Counted from the stretch's first letter, positions 34,644-43,563 are shown. The stretch is 64,000 nucleotides of DNA from Microlunatus flavus (GCF_900110855.1 NZ_FOFA01000006.1:124001-188000); one strand, 5' to 3'. The notes: generated from the letters alone by a model not told the origin. A program made the numbers and translations.

Positions 34644-35621
34644 GTGGCAGGGGGACAGGTGGACGAGCAGGGGTCCGAGCGGCAGGGGTCCGAGCGGCAG
34701 CGGTTCGAGCGGCAGCGGTTCGAGGAGCTGGACTCCCGGCCGCCGGCGCAGCGGCACCAGGACGCCGGCGGTCGCCCGGCCCCGCCCGGTTACCTCGACG
34801 CTGCACGCGATCCCCAGGCCCAGCCCCAGGTCCCCGACGCCCAGCGACGCCAGACGACGCCCGACCCGGTCTACGGACGCGTGACGCGCTTCGGCGCGCC
34901 CGCCGACCAGGGTGCGCAGATCGGTTCCGCGCCACTCAGCGGATCGTGGCCCGCACCGTACGGGCCGCCCGTCCCGGGCCCGGTCCCCCCGCCGTACGCA
35001 CCGGCGCCGTACGCACCGGAGCCGTACGCACCCCCCGCGCCACCCGGACCTCCCGGCGACCGGTCCGCCTGGGCGTACGGCCCTGCCGGCTGGGGACCTC
35101 CGCCGGGGGGCTGGCCACCGCCGGCACCGCGCTGGCGACGCGAGGAGCACGCCTCCTGGTGGAACCGTGTGGGCAGCGACGTCATCGACCGCGTCCCCGC
35201 CTACGTCGGGCTGGTCTTCCTGGTCGTGGGCTACCTCCCCCTGTACGCCGGCCTGCTGCATGGCGACCTGACCGCGCGGCCGACCTGGTGGGCGCTCGTC
35301 GTGGGGGTGCTGCTGAGCTTCGCCGCGACCGGCTGGACCGTCTACAACCGCTGGGTGGTCGCGGGCCGCACGGGCCAGTCGCTGGGCAAGAGGGTCACCC
35401 GCACGTGGCTCGTCGGCGTCGACGACGGGCGGCCGATCGGCGTGCTCAACGCCTTCCTGCGCGACCTGCTGCACGTCGTGGACGGCATCGCCTACGTCGG
35501 CTACCTCTGGCCGCTCTGGGACGAGCAGCGCCAGACGCTGGCCGACAAGATCATCCGGACCGTCGTCGTGCGCACCCCGGTGCCGCCCCTCACCGACCGG
35601 GAACGCGTCACCAGGGTCTGA
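34644..35621 (+). CDS. RDD family membrane protein with disordered N-terminus
   Basis: 325 residues from GTG 34644. The first about 170 residues are low complexity: four direct 15-bp repeats (34668-34727) encode a charged ERQGSERQRFE ladder, and a Pro/Tyr-rich stretch with YAP repeats follows (about 105-165). The RDD domain starts at WWNRVGSDVIDRVPAYVGL with two or three membrane helices and GQSLGKRVTRTWLVGVDDGRPIG, then DKIIRTVVVR. RDD proteins are of unsettled function, some acting as ion exchangers; the intrinsically disordered head suggests cytoplasmic interactions. Confidence 0.85.
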   Translation: MAGGQVDEQGSERQGSERQRFERQRFEELDSRPPAQRHQDAGGRPAPPGYLDAARDPQAQPQVPDAQRRQTTPDPVYGRVTRFGAPADQGAQIGSAPLSGSWPAPYGPPVPGPVPPPYAPAPYAPEPYAPPAPPGPPGDRSAWAYGPAGWGPPPGGWPPPAPRWRREEHASWWNRVGSDVIDRVPAYVGLVFLVVGYLPLYAGLLHGDLTARPTWWALVVGVLLSFAATGWTVYNRWVVAGRTGQSLGKRVTRTWLVGVDDGRPIGVLNAFLRDLLHVVDGIAYVGYLWPLWDEQRQTLADKIIRTVVVRTPVPPLTDRERVTRV

Positions 35622-35649
35622 GGTCTCCCCCGGCGCCGGTCCTCGACGC

Positions 35650-36057
35650 TCAGGGCTGCGCGACGACCGGCGCGGCGGCGCTGTGCGCCGGGTGGTAGCT
35701 CTCGCCCGTCACGCGCAGCGCGGTCAGGGCGACCACCGCGACGCTGGCCGCGACGAGCGCGGCGGCGACGACGAGCACCAGGGCCAGGCCCCGCTCCGTC
35801 AGGTGGCCCGATCGCGGGGCCTCGGGGACGACCGGGGCGGGCACGCGGCACGCGGCCGGGGTCGCCGGCGCGGCGGGTGCGGTGAACCGCAGGCGGCGCG
35901 GCCGGGCGACGGGCCCGACACCCGGACCCGACCGGCGCGGACGGGTGCGCGTCGGGGTCGCCGTCGGCACGAGGTCGGTGTCCGGGACCAGGGTCAGGAC
36001 CGGCCGCGACCGCTCCGGAACGGGTGCGGCGGTGGGCTCGGCGAGCGCGAGACTCAT
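35650..36057 (-). CDS. SOS-controlled single-span membrane protein (putative cell-division inhibitor)
   Basis: 135 residues from ATG 36057 with AAGGAG upstream. An N-terminal Pro/Arg-rich cytoplasmic region of about 85 residues leads to one membrane helix (about 89-113) and a short 22-residue outer tail. No LysM domain is present, unlike the usual lexA-neighbour cell-division suppressors (ChiZ/YneA/DivS type). Divergent from lexA; its promoter (-35 TTGCGC 36144-36149, 17 bp, -10 TACACA 36121-36126, minus strand) is bracketed by LexA boxes. The inhibitor role is inferred from position, topology and control, not from homology. Confidence 0.65.
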   Translation of the reverse strand: MSLALAEPTAAPVPERSRPVLTLVPDTDLVPTATPTRTRPRRSGPGVGPVARPRRLRFTAPAAPATPAACRVPAPVVPEAPRSGHLTERGLALVLVVAAALVAASVAVVALTALRVTGESYHPAHSAAAPVVAQP

Positions 36058-36088
36058 GACGGTGCTCCTTGACGGGTCGGGCGTGCGG

Positions 36089-36120
36089 TCGAACGTCCGT
36101 TCGATCGAACGCGTGTTCGA
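36089..36120. promoter_or_regulatory. Two abutting perfect LexA boxes
   Basis: TCGAACGTCCGTTCGA (36089-36104) and TCGAACGCGTGTTCGA (36105-36120) both match the actinobacterial SOS consensus TCGAAC-N4-GTTCGA with no spacer between them. They lie immediately downstream of the -10 of the leftward gene and cover its transcription start. Confidence 0.93.
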
Positions 36121-36155
36121 TGTGTACCGCACCGCGCGACCGAGCGCAAGCACAT

Positions 36156-36171
36156 TCGAATCGGTGTTCGA
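36156..36171. promoter_or_regulatory. Third LexA box, one mismatch
   Basis: TCGAATCGGTGTTCGA sits just upstream of the -35 of the leftward SOS membrane gene, 51 bp (centre to centre) from the nearer perfect box. Confidence 0.7.
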
Positions 36172-36391
36172 GAAGTTCATGGACCTGAGTCCAGCAGGAG
36201 GGTCTGACAAAAAGCGTCGGCCGACACCGCCGGCACCGGCACGCCACCCCGACGACCTCGGGCCCGACGTCCGACGGCCGACCGCGGCGGGAGCGGCGCC
36301 GCGCCGGACCACGTCAGGCCCGTCGCGCTCGGCGGGCGGGTCCTCCCCGGGCCCGCTCTCCCACGGACGTTCGAACGCCTGCGCGACACGC

Positions 36392-36407
36392 TCGAACAGG
36401 TGTTTGA
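36392..36407 (+). promoter_or_regulatory. LexA box of lexA
   Basis: TCGAACAGGTGTTTGA (one mismatch from consensus) overlaps the presumed -35 (TTTGAA, 36403-36408) of lexA. An 18-bp spacer leads to the -10 TACAGT at 36427-36432, which is 7 nt before the ATG. This indicates autorepression of a leaderless lexA mRNA. Confidence 0.85.
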
Positions 36408-36439
36408 ATGTCTCGGGCGTCTTTCCTACAGTGCCGTTC

Positions 36440-37273
36440 ATGGCCCACGACGACACGCCTGACAGCCCTGCCGACCCCGCTCGCCCGGCGCGCCGACGCG
36501 GCCGGCCGACCAAGGCCGAGATCGCTGCGCAGCTCGGCGAGTCGGCCTCGGTGAGCTCGTTGCCCGACGGGCCGGCCGACAGCTCGGGCCTCACGCCGCG
36601 GCAGCGGCGCATCCTCGAGGTCATCCGCGACACCGTGGAGTCGCGGGGCTACCCGCCGAGCATCCGGGAGATGGGCGAGGCCGTCGGGCTCGCCAGCTCG
36701 TCGAGCGTGTCGCACCAGCTGCGGGCCCTCGAGCAGAAGGGCTTCCTGCGCCGCGACCCCAACCGGCCGCGCGCGCTCGAGGTGCTGCTGCCGGGCGAGG
36801 ACCGGCGCGCGGTCGACGCGGCGCCCGCCACCCGCTCGTCGGCACCCGTCCGACCCCCGCTGGTGGAGGTCGACGACAACGGCGTCAACGCGTTCCCCGA
36901 GCCCGTGCACGTGCCTGTGCTCGGGCGCATCGCCGCCGGCGGCCCGATCCTGGCCGAGGAGCGGATCGAGGACGTCTTCGCGCTCCCCCGCCAGCTGGTC
37001 GGCGAGGGCACGATGTTCACCCTCGAGGTCCGTGGCGACTCGATGATCGACGCAGCCATCTGCGACGGCGACTGGGTCGTCGTGCGGCAGCAGCCGACGG
37101 CGAACAACGGCGACATCGTCGCGGCGCTGCTCGACAACGAGGCGACGGTCAAGACGTTCAAGCGCGAGCCCGGCCAGCTCTGGCTGATGCCGCACAACCC
37201 GGCGTACGACCCGATCGACGGCAACCACGCGACGATCCTCGGCAAGGTCGTCGCCGTCCTGCGCCGCCTTTAG
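36440..37273 (+). CDS. lexA: LexA repressor
   Basis: 277 residues from ATG 36440. An N-terminal extension of about 48 residues with an AT-hook-like [10 protein letters not shown] precedes the helix-turn-helix ([16 protein letters not shown]...[24 protein letters not shown]). The self-cleavage site is A166-G167 (RIAAGG), the catalytic dyad S201 (GDSM) and K238 (ATVKTF), all intact. It represses SOS genes by binding TCGAAC-N4-GTTCGA; boxes occur at its own promoter, the divergent membrane gene and recA. An unrelated downstream start would remove part of the extension, but the -10 spacing supports this one. Confidence 0.96.
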   Translation: MAHDDTPDSPADPARPARRRGRPTKAEIAAQLGESASVSSLPDGPADSSGLTPRQRRILEVIRDTVESRGYPPSIREMGEAVGLASSSSVSHQLRALEQKGFLRRDPNRPRALEVLLPGEDRRAVDAAPATRSSAPVRPPLVEVDDNGVNAFPEPVHVPVLGRIAAGGPILAEERIEDVFALPRQLVGEGTMFTLEVRGDSMIDAAICDGDWVVVRQQPTANNGDIVAALLDNEATVKTFKREPGQLWLMPHNPAYDPIDGNHATILGKVVAVLRRL

Positions 37274-37333
37274 GCGTCCGCCGGTCCGCCTGCGGTCGGC
37301 GGGAGCCGGTCGCCCACCCGGACAGCAGGTTGC

Positions 37334-37350
37334 GCTCCCGCGACGGGAGC
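37334..37350. terminator. Hairpin between convergent lexA and dinG
   Basis: GCTCCCG-CGA-CGGGAGC is a perfect 7-bp stem with a 3-nt loop, 61 nt after lexA and 45 nt after dinG. It can work in both directions; no U-tract. Confidence 0.55.
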
Positions 37351-37394
37351 GGGGCCCGCGCCGGAGCCGCGGGCCACGAGCCACGAGCCGTGGT

Positions 37395-39485
37395 TCAGTT
37401 CTGGCCGGAGGGCTCCTCGGCCAGCCGACGCAGGGCGCCGATCACGGTCTCGCGGTCGGTGGTCTGCCACATGTCCGGCATCGAGGCGCGCAGGAACGAC
37501 CCGTAGCGCGCGGTCACCAGGCGTGGGTCGAGGACCGCGACGACTCCCCGGTCGCTGCTGCGCCGCACGAGTCGCCCGGAACCCTGGGCGAGCAGCAGCG
37601 CGGCGTGCGTGGCCGCGACGCTCATGAAGCCGTTCCCGCCGGCGTCGGCGACGGCCTTCTGCCGGGCCAGCGTGAGCGGGTCGTCCGGGCGCGGGAACGG
37701 GATCCGGTCGATGATCACCAGCTGGCAGGTGGCGCCGGGGACGTCGACGCCCTGCCACAGCGACAGCGTGCCGAACAGGCTCGTCGTCTCCTCGCTCGTG
37801 AAGCGTCGCGTGAGCTCCGACAGCTGGGCGTCGCCCTGGCACAGCACGGTCAGCCTGGGCAGCTGCTTGCGCACGTGGACGGCCGCGGCCTCCGCCGCCC
37901 GGCGGCTCGAGAACAGCCCGAGGGTCCGCCCACCGGCCGCCCAGACCAGCTCGGCGATCTCGTCGAGGACCTCCTTGGACATGCCGTCGCGCCCGGGGGC
38001 CGGCAGCGTCCTGGCGACGTAGCGGATGCCCTGCCGCTGGTAGTCGAACGGCGACCCGACGTCGAGGGCGCGCCACGCGACGGGCGGGTCGTCGGGTGCG
38101 TCCTCGTCGCCCGCCGGCTCGTACGGCTCCGGCGAGTCGTCGCGGTCGCGGGCACGCAGCCCGAGCGCCGCGGCCGAGGGCCCGAAGTCGTCGCCCAGCT
38201 TGAGCGTCGCCGAGGTCAGGACCACGGTGCGGTCGGCGAAGACCGAGGAGCGCATCAGCCCGGCGACCGACAGCGGCGCCACCCGCGCCTCCCGCCCCGA
38301 ACGCTCGCGCTCGGTCACCCAGACGACGTCGTACGCCGACAGGCCGGCCATCCGCTCGGCGACGTCGAGGACCTCGCCGACGGCGGCGGCCGCCTGCCGC
38401 TGCTCGGGGCTCGGCTTCTCGGTGCCGCTCGTGAGCCCGGACACGGCGGCCCGGGCGGCCGCCCGCACGCGCTGGGCGGCGACGACGAAGGGCGAGCCCG
38501 GGTCCTCGACCCGTTCGAGGGGCATCTCGTCGAGGGCCGTGCGCAGCTCGTCGGCCGACTCGAGCAGGTCGAGGGCCGTCTCGTCGGACAGGAACGTCAG
38601 CGCCCGCCGGGCGACCCGCTCGACCTGCTGCGGGCTCAGCTCGGCCGACGCCGCGCCGGTGACCCGCGCGACGAGCTCGTGGGCCTCGTCGACGACGACC
38701 GCGTGGTGCTCGGGGAGGGCCGTGCCCCCGTGCATCGCGTCGATGGCGAGCAGGGCGTGGTTGGTGACGACGAGGCCCGCGGCGCGGGCCCGGTCCCGCG
38801 ACTTCTCGACCAGGCAGACGTCGCCGTACGGGCAGCGCTGCGCGCCGAGGCACTCCCGCACCGGCACCGACACCTGCTGCCAGGCCCGGTCGCCGTGGGA
38901 CGGGGCGTCGTCGCGGTCGGCCACGCCGCCGCTCGAGGCCTCCTCCTCGGCCCACTCGCGCAGGGCGAGGACCTCGGTGCCCAGCGCCGACTCCGGCGTG
39001 GCGCTGGTCCGGGCCGTGGCCGCGAGGTCGCCGGCGGAGATGAGGGTGCCCTGCTCCGAGACCCCGCCGTCGCGGACCCGCAGCAGGCAGGCGTAGTTGC
39101 TGCGCCCCTTGAGCACGGAGAACTCGGGCCGCCGGCCGGTCACCCGCTCGACCGCGTCCAGCGCCGCCGGGATGTCGGAGTGGGCGAGCTGCGACTGCAG
39201 GGCGAGGGTCGCGGTGGCGACGACGACGCGCTCACCGGGGTGCTCGCTCAGCCAGACCAGGGCCGGGGCGAGGTAGCCGAGCGACTTGCCCGTCCCCGTC
39301 CCCGCCTGCACCAGCACGTGGCGCCCGTCGTCGAACGCCTGCGCGACGGCGTCGGCCATCGCGTGCTGGCCGGGGCGGTCGGCGCCGCCGATCCCGGCGA
39401 CCGCGTCGTCGAGGACACGTCGGTGCCCGGGCGCCGAGCGGTCCTGCCCGGGGGCCCGTGGGGGTGCGAGGGTCTGCTCAGCCAC
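37395..39485 (-). CDS. dinG: DinG-like ATP-dependent DNA helicase (XPD/Rad3 family)
   Basis: 696 residues from GTG 39485 (an in-frame GTG at 39500 would add five). Walker A is AGTGTGKSLGYLAP; the Fe-S Cys cluster is seen as YACLLRV...CLGAQRCPYGDVCLVE; DEAH is VVVDEAHELV; motif VI is QGSGRLVRR. DinG unwinds 5'-3', removing R-loops and structured DNA. The start overlaps the hflX stop by a few bases (8 or 22 nt), so the two genes are translationally coupled. No LexA box is visible near it, since it lies inside the hflX operon. Confidence 0.93.
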   Translation of the reverse strand: MAEQTLAPPRAPGQDRSAPGHRRVLDDAVAGIGGADRPGQHAMADAVAQAFDDGRHVLVQAGTGTGKSLGYLAPALVWLSEHPGERVVVATATLALQSQLAHSDIPAALDAVERVTGRRPEFSVLKGRSNYACLLRVRDGGVSEQGTLISAGDLAATARTSATPESALGTEVLALREWAEEEASSGGVADRDDAPSHGDRAWQQVSVPVRECLGAQRCPYGDVCLVEKSRDRARAAGLVVTNHALLAIDAMHGGTALPEHHAVVVDEAHELVARVTGAASAELSPQQVERVARRALTFLSDETALDLLESADELRTALDEMPLERVEDPGSPFVVAAQRVRAAARAAVSGLTSGTEKPSPEQRQAAAAVGEVLDVAERMAGLSAYDVVWVTERERSGREARVAPLSVAGLMRSSVFADRTVVLTSATLKLGDDFGPSAAALGLRARDRDDSPEPYEPAGDEDAPDDPPVAWRALDVGSPFDYQRQGIRYVARTLPAPGRDGMSKEVLDEIAELVWAAGGRTLGLFSSRRAAEAAAVHVRKQLPRLTVLCQGDAQLSELTRRFTSEETTSLFGTLSLWQGVDVPGATCQLVIIDRIPFPRPDDPLTLARQKAVADAGGNGFMSVAATHAALLLAQGSGRLVRRSSDRGVVAVLDPRLVTARYGSFLRASMPDMWQTTDRETVIGALRRLAEEPSGQN

Positions 39486-40998
39486 CGTGCACGGGGGCAC
39501 CGACCGCGGCGCTGCCCTGCTCGAACGGCGCCAGCTCGCCGGCCAGGTCGCCGTGCACGCGGGCCACCACGAGCGTGCCGTCGGCCGTGTGCTCGGTGGT
39601 GAGGAGCTCGCCCTCCTGGTGGATGCGGTTCAGCAGGTCGCCGCGCTCGTACGGGACGAGGGCCCGCACGTCGACCTCCGGGCGCGGCAGCCGCGCCTCG
39701 GTGGTGCGGTGCAGCTCGTCGAGCCCCGCCCCGGTGCGCGCCGAGACCACGACCGCGTCGCGGTAGCGGCTGCGCAGGGTCGCGATCGCCTCCGGCGTCG
39801 CGGCGTCCGCCTTGTTGATGACGATCAGCTCCGGGACCTTGCCCGCCCCGATCTCCGCGAGGACGTCGTGCACCGCGCGGATCTGGCCCTCCGGGTCGGG
39901 ATCGGACCCGTCGACCACGTGCAGCAGGAGGTCGGCCTGCGCCGACTCCTCCAGCGTCGAGGCGAAGGCCTCGACCAGGTCGTGCGGCAGGTGCCGGACG
40001 AACCCCACGGTGTCGGTGAGGGTGTAGAAGCGCCCGTCGGCGGTCGTCGAGCGGCGCACCGTCGGGTCGAGCGTGGCGAACAGCGCGTCCTCGACGAGCA
40101 CGCCCGCACCGGTCAGCCGGTTGAGCAGGCTGGACTTGCCGGCGTTGGTGTAGCCGACGATGGCGACCGACGGGACCTGGTTGCGACGGCGCTCGGCGCG
40201 CTTGGTCTCGCGCGTGCCGTCCATCTCGCGCAGCGCGCTGCGCAGCCGGGCGATCCGGCTGTTGATGCGACGCCGGTCGGTCTCGAGCTTGGTCTCACCC
40301 GGTCCGCGACCACCGATGCCCGCACCGCCCGCGGCCCGTCCACCGGCCTGCCGGGACAGGTTGCCGCCCCAGCCGCGCAGGCGCTGCTTGAGGTAGTTCA
40401 GCTGGGCGAGCTCGACCTGCGCCTTGCCCTCCGCGCTCTTGGCGTGCTGGGCGAAGATGTCGAGGATCAGGGCGGTCCGGTCGATGACCTTGACCTTGAC
40501 CCGGTCCTCCAGGTTGCGCAGCTGCGCCGGGCTCAGCTCGCCGTCGCAGATGACGGTGTCGGCGCCGGTCGCGACGACGACGTCGCGCAGCTCGGCCACC
40601 TTGCCGGACCCGATGTAGGTGGCGGGGTCGGGCACCGGGCGGCGCTGCACCAGCCCGTCGAGCACCTCCGAGCCCGCCGTCTCGGCGAGCAGCTTGAGCT
40701 CGGCGAGCGAGTTGTCGGCGTCGACCTGGCTGCCCGTCGTCCAGACGCTGACCAGCACGACGCGCTCGAGGAGCAGCTGGCGGTACTCGACCTCGGTGAT
40801 GTCGGACAGCTCGGTCGACATGCCGCCCACGCGGCGCAGCGACTGCCGGTCGGCGAGGTCCAGCTGGTCGCCGTCAACCGGGTCGGGTGCAGCGGGCGCG
40901 CTCGGCCGGGACCGTTGGAGGGTCTCGACGACGAGCTCGTCGTCGGGGGCGGGGCTGGTGTCGTGCAGCGTGGCGGCGTCGGGTCGAGGAAGACTCAT
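39478..40998 (-). CDS. hflX: Ribosome-associated GTPase HflX
   Basis: 506 residues from ATG 40998 (GGGAAG upstream). The N-terminal HflX domain (about 75-190) includes SLAELKLLAETAGSEVLDGLVQRR and YIGSGKVAELRDVV; a coiled-coil linker with GGRGPGETKLETDRRRI follows; the G domain starts with G1 GYTNAGKSSL, G3 DTVGFVRHLP and G4 NKAD. HflX splits stalled or hibernating ribosomes. Co-transcribed with dinG downstream. Confidence 0.96.
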   Translation of the reverse strand: MSLPRPDAATLHDTSPAPDDELVVETLQRSRPSAPAAPDPVDGDQLDLADRQSLRRVGGMSTELSDITEVEYRQLLLERVVLVSVWTTGSQVDADNSLAELKLLAETAGSEVLDGLVQRRPVPDPATYIGSGKVAELRDVVVATGADTVICDGELSPAQLRNLEDRVKVKVIDRTALILDIFAQHAKSAEGKAQVELAQLNYLKQRLRGWGGNLSRQAGGRAAGGAGIGGRGPGETKLETDRRRINSRIARLRSALREMDGTRETKRAERRRNQVPSVAIVGYTNAGKSSLLNRLTGAGVLVEDALFATLDPTVRRSTTADGRFYTLTDTVGFVRHLPHDLVEAFASTLEESAQADLLLHVVDGSDPDPEGQIRAVHDVLAEIGAGKVPELIVINKADAATPEAIATLRSRYRDAVVVSARTGAGLDELHRTTEARLPRPEVDVRALVPYERGDLLNRIHQEGELLTTEHTADGTLVVARVHGDLAGELAPFEQGSAAVGAPVHGG

Positions 40999-41243
40999 CG
41001 TGCTTCCCAGGTTCTCACGCGACACCAAGCATCAGCACGTGCTTTCGGGGTTGTCCACAGGCCGTTCCGTACGCGGGCGGGAGCGGGCCTCCCCGTCCTC
41101 CCCCGGGCCCGGAGCGCTGCGGCCGCGTCGACGACTGACATCGAGACATCTCAGCGCCGTCGGTCGTCCTGTGGCGGGGCGCTTGCTACGCTTGGCGGTG
41201 ACATCGTTGTCAGTTCCTGAACCCGAACGGAAAGACAACGCTC

Positions 41244-41414
41244 ATGACCACTCTGGTCCCCGTCCTGCTCCTGGTCGTCGCCGTCACCTGCGTGGCCATC
41301 CCGCTGACCGCCGTCGCCGCCGTCTACCGCGACGAGCTGCGCCCCCTGGGGAACGCGGTGCGCCGCGCCGTGGCCTTCGACCCCCGCCATCCGGCGTTCG
41401 GCCACCTCGGCTGA
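41244..41414 (+). CDS. Small single-span membrane protein, 56 aa
   Basis: ATG 41244 to TGA 41414. A hydrophobic helix occupies residues 3-27 (LVPVLLLVVAVTCVAIPLTAV in outline), followed by a charged cytoplasmic tail (YRDELRPLGN...FDPRHPAFGHLG). Gene placement in a 475-bp gap between hflX and dapF, an AACGGAAAG site upstream and a TACGCT -10 candidate at 41190-41195 support it. I do not recognise a family; dedicated small-protein conservation would settle it. Confidence 0.55.
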   Translation: MTTLVPVLLLVVAVTCVAIPLTAVAAVYRDELRPLGNAVRRAVAFDPRHPAFGHLG

Positions 41415-41474
41415 TCTCGTCGTCGCGGTTCCGCGCGGTGCGCGGACCCGGCGCGACCCCGGGCTGCCCCGGCC

Positions 41475-42299
41475 TCAGTGGCCCGGGAGCGTCACCTCGC
41501 CGTGCGCGACGAGCACGGCCGGCCCGGTGAGGGTCGCCTCGTCCCCGGACAGCTCGACCTCGACCCGTCCTCCGGGCACGTCGACCGTCCAGACGCCGTC
41601 GCCCCCGCCGAGGCGTTCCCGGGCCGCTGCGGCGACCGCGACCGTCCCCGTCCCGCACGAGCGGGTCTCCCCCACCCCGCGCTCGAAGACGCGCATCGCG
41701 ACGTGCCGTTCACCCCGGGGTTCGACGAACTCGAGGTTGACGCCCTCGGGGAAGGCGTCGGCGGGCTCCCAGCGCGGGGCGTGCGTCAGGTCCAGCGCCT
41801 CGATGCCGGTGGTGAGGGCGACGGCGTGCGGGTTGCCGACGTCGGCGGGGGTGGCGTCGAACGCCGCTCCGTCGGCCGTCGTCACGCGGACGCTGCCGGC
41901 TCCCACCGCCACCTGCCCCATGCCCACCCGGATCCTGCCGTCGGGCAGGACGGTCGCGGGCCTGAGGCCCGCGCGGGTGGCGACGGGGACCTCGGGGCCG
42001 GTCGCCAGCCCCTCGTCGAGGAGGTAGCGCACGAACACGCGGACGCCGTTGCCGCACATCTGCGCGACGGAACCGTCGGCGTTGCGGTAGTCCATGAACC
42101 ACACGGACGGGTCCCCGTCCCACTCGGGCACGTGCCGCGCGAGGACCGCCCGCAGCAGGCCGTCGCCGCCGATCCCGGCGCGCCGGTCGCACAGCCAGCG
42201 CACGTCCTCCACCGTCGGCTGGAGCGTGTTGTCCCGGTCCAGCAGGACGACGAAGTCGTTCTGCGTCCCGTGCCCCTTGCTGAACCGCCACCGCCGCAC
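41475..42299 (-). CDS. dapF: Diaminopimelate epimerase
   Basis: 274 residues from GTG 42299 (RRWRFSKGHGTQNDFVVL), which gives the usual family start; a GTG at 42344 four nt after the miaA stop would add 15 residues. The two catalytic Cys are in MCGNGVRVFVRYL and RSCGTGTVAVAAA; DYRNADGS, GNPHAVAL and FPEGVNLEFVEP are the family motifs. Converts LL- to meso-diaminopimelate for lysine and peptidoglycan. Downstream of miaA and probably in one operon. Confidence 0.96.
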   Translation of the reverse strand: MRRWRFSKGHGTQNDFVVLLDRDNTLQPTVEDVRWLCDRRAGIGGDGLLRAVLARHVPEWDGDPSVWFMDYRNADGSVAQMCGNGVRVFVRYLLDEGLATGPEVPVATRAGLRPATVLPDGRIRVGMGQVAVGAGSVRVTTADGAAFDATPADVGNPHAVALTTGIEALDLTHAPRWEPADAFPEGVNLEFVEPRGERHVAMRVFERGVGETRSCGTGTVAVAAAARERLGGGDGVWTVDVPGGRVEVELSGDEATLTGPAVLVAHGEVTLPGH

Positions 42300-42347
42300 C
42301 CGACGATGATCCCACCGCCGCACCAGCCCGCCCGACGGAGCCACCGC

Positions 42348-43283
42348 TCAGGCGGCGACGCGGCCCCGGCCCTGCGGTCCGGCGACGACGAGCGCGGCCG
42401 CGACCAGGTCGGGCCGGTCGTGGTCGAGCCAGGTGATGCGGTCGTCCTTGCGGAACCACGAGTCCTGGCGGCGGGCGAAGCGGCGCGTCGCGACCACCGT
42501 CGCCTCGCGTGCGGCGTCCTCGTCGACCTCGCCGTCGAGGAGCTGGAGCACCTGGCGGTAGCCGAGCGCCCGCGAGGCCGTCAGCCCCTCCCGCAGCCCC
42601 GCGGCCTCCAGCAGCCGGACCTCGTCGACCAGCCCCGCCGCCCACATCGCGTCCACCCGTGCGCGGATGCGCCGGTCGAGCACGTCGCGCGGCACGTCGA
42701 GCCCGATCTGCACGACGTCGGGCAGGGCGTAGCGCCGCTCGGGCAGCTCGGCGGCGTACGGGCGGCCGGTCAGCTCGACGACCTCGAGCGCCCGGACGAC
42801 GCGTCGCGCGTTGCCCGGCAGGATCACCGCGGCGGCGGCGGGGTCCCGCTCGGCGAGCCGCGCGTGCATCGCCTCCGCCCCCACCGCCTCCAGGTCGGCC
42901 TCCAGGCTGGCTCGCAGGGCGGCGTCCGTGCCCGGGAACTCGAACGCGTCCACCACGGCGCGGACGTACAGCGCCGACCCGCCGGCCAGGACCGGGACCA
43001 CGCCGCGGGCGAGGCAGTCGGCGACCGCGGCCCGGGCCATCGCCTGGAACTGCGCCACCGTCGCCGTCTCGCGCACGTCGAGCACGTCCACGAGGTGGTG
43101 CACGACGCCCGCCCGCTCGCGGGACGTCGGCTTGGCGGTCCCGACGTCCATGCCGCGGTAGACGAGCATCGAGTCGGCGCTGACGACCTCGGCCGGCTGG
43201 CCGCGCTCCGCGTACGCCCGCGCCAGTGCCACCGCGAGGCCGGACTTGCCGGAGGCGGTGGGGCCCGCGAGCACGACGGTCAC
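42348..43283 (-). CDS. miaA: tRNA dimethylallyltransferase
   Basis: 311 residues from GTG 43283. P-loop GPTASGKSGLAVALA, the SADSMLVYRGMDVGTAKPT motif, HHLVDVLDV, GGSALYVRAVVD and the tRNA-binding RRFARRQDSWFRKD. Adds the dimethylallyl group to A37 of tRNAs reading UNN codons; the MiaB gene further right adds the 2-methylthio group. The Streptomyces/Nocardioides order miaB...miaA-dapF is kept, interrupted by the 521-aa unknown and an antitoxin-like gene. Confidence 0.96.
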   Translation of the reverse strand: MTVVLAGPTASGKSGLAVALARAYAERGQPAEVVSADSMLVYRGMDVGTAKPTSRERAGVVHHLVDVLDVRETATVAQFQAMARAAVADCLARGVVPVLAGGSALYVRAVVDAFEFPGTDAALRASLEADLEAVGAEAMHARLAERDPAAAAVILPGNARRVVRALEVVELTGRPYAAELPERRYALPDVVQIGLDVPRDVLDRRIRARVDAMWAAGLVDEVRLLEAAGLREGLTASRALGYRQVLQLLDGEVDEDAAREATVVATRRFARRQDSWFRKDDRITWLDHDRPDLVAAALVVAGPQGRGRVAA

Positions 43284-43326
43284 GCGACCAGTCTGCCTGC
43301 CGCGGGGCCCTCGCTACCCTTCCTGC

Positions 43327-43563
43327 ATGGGCATCTTCGACAAGGCACGAGACGCGCTCCAGCAGCACGCCGACAAGATCGACGGTGTCGTCGACCGCGT
43401 GGCCGAGGAGGCCGACCGCCGCACCGGGGGCCAGCACGGCGCCCAGATCGACAAGGGCGCGGCGCTCGCGAAGGACAAGCTCGGCGACTACGCCCGGCGC
43501 GACGGGGCGCCCGACGCGGGTGCCCCGGGGACCGGTGCACCGGAGAGCGGCCGCCCGGCCTGA
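43327..43563 (+). CDS. MT0933-like antitoxin-family protein
   Basis: 78 residues: a helix with GIFDKARDALQQHADKIDGVVDRVAEEADRRTGGQHGAQIDKGAALAKDKLGDYARR and a disordered Gly/Ala/Pro tail. This matches the MT0933/Rv0909-type antitoxin family. No toxin gene (Rv0910-like SRPBCC) lies on either side, so it may be an orphan with a different, possibly stress-related role. Convergent with the 521-aa unknown and divergent from miaA. Confidence 0.82.
   Translation: MGIFDKARDALQQHADKIDGVVDRVAEEADRRTGGQHGAQIDKGAALAKDKLGDYARRDGAPDAGAPGTGAPESGRPA

Larger units (their letters stand above)
36058..36439. other. Divergent SOS control region
   Basis: The 382 bases between the leftward SOS membrane gene and lexA hold two abutting consensus LexA boxes, a third near-consensus box, the leftward promoter, and the lexA box and promoter at the right end. 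The middle (36172-36390) shows no gene. Confidence 0.7.
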
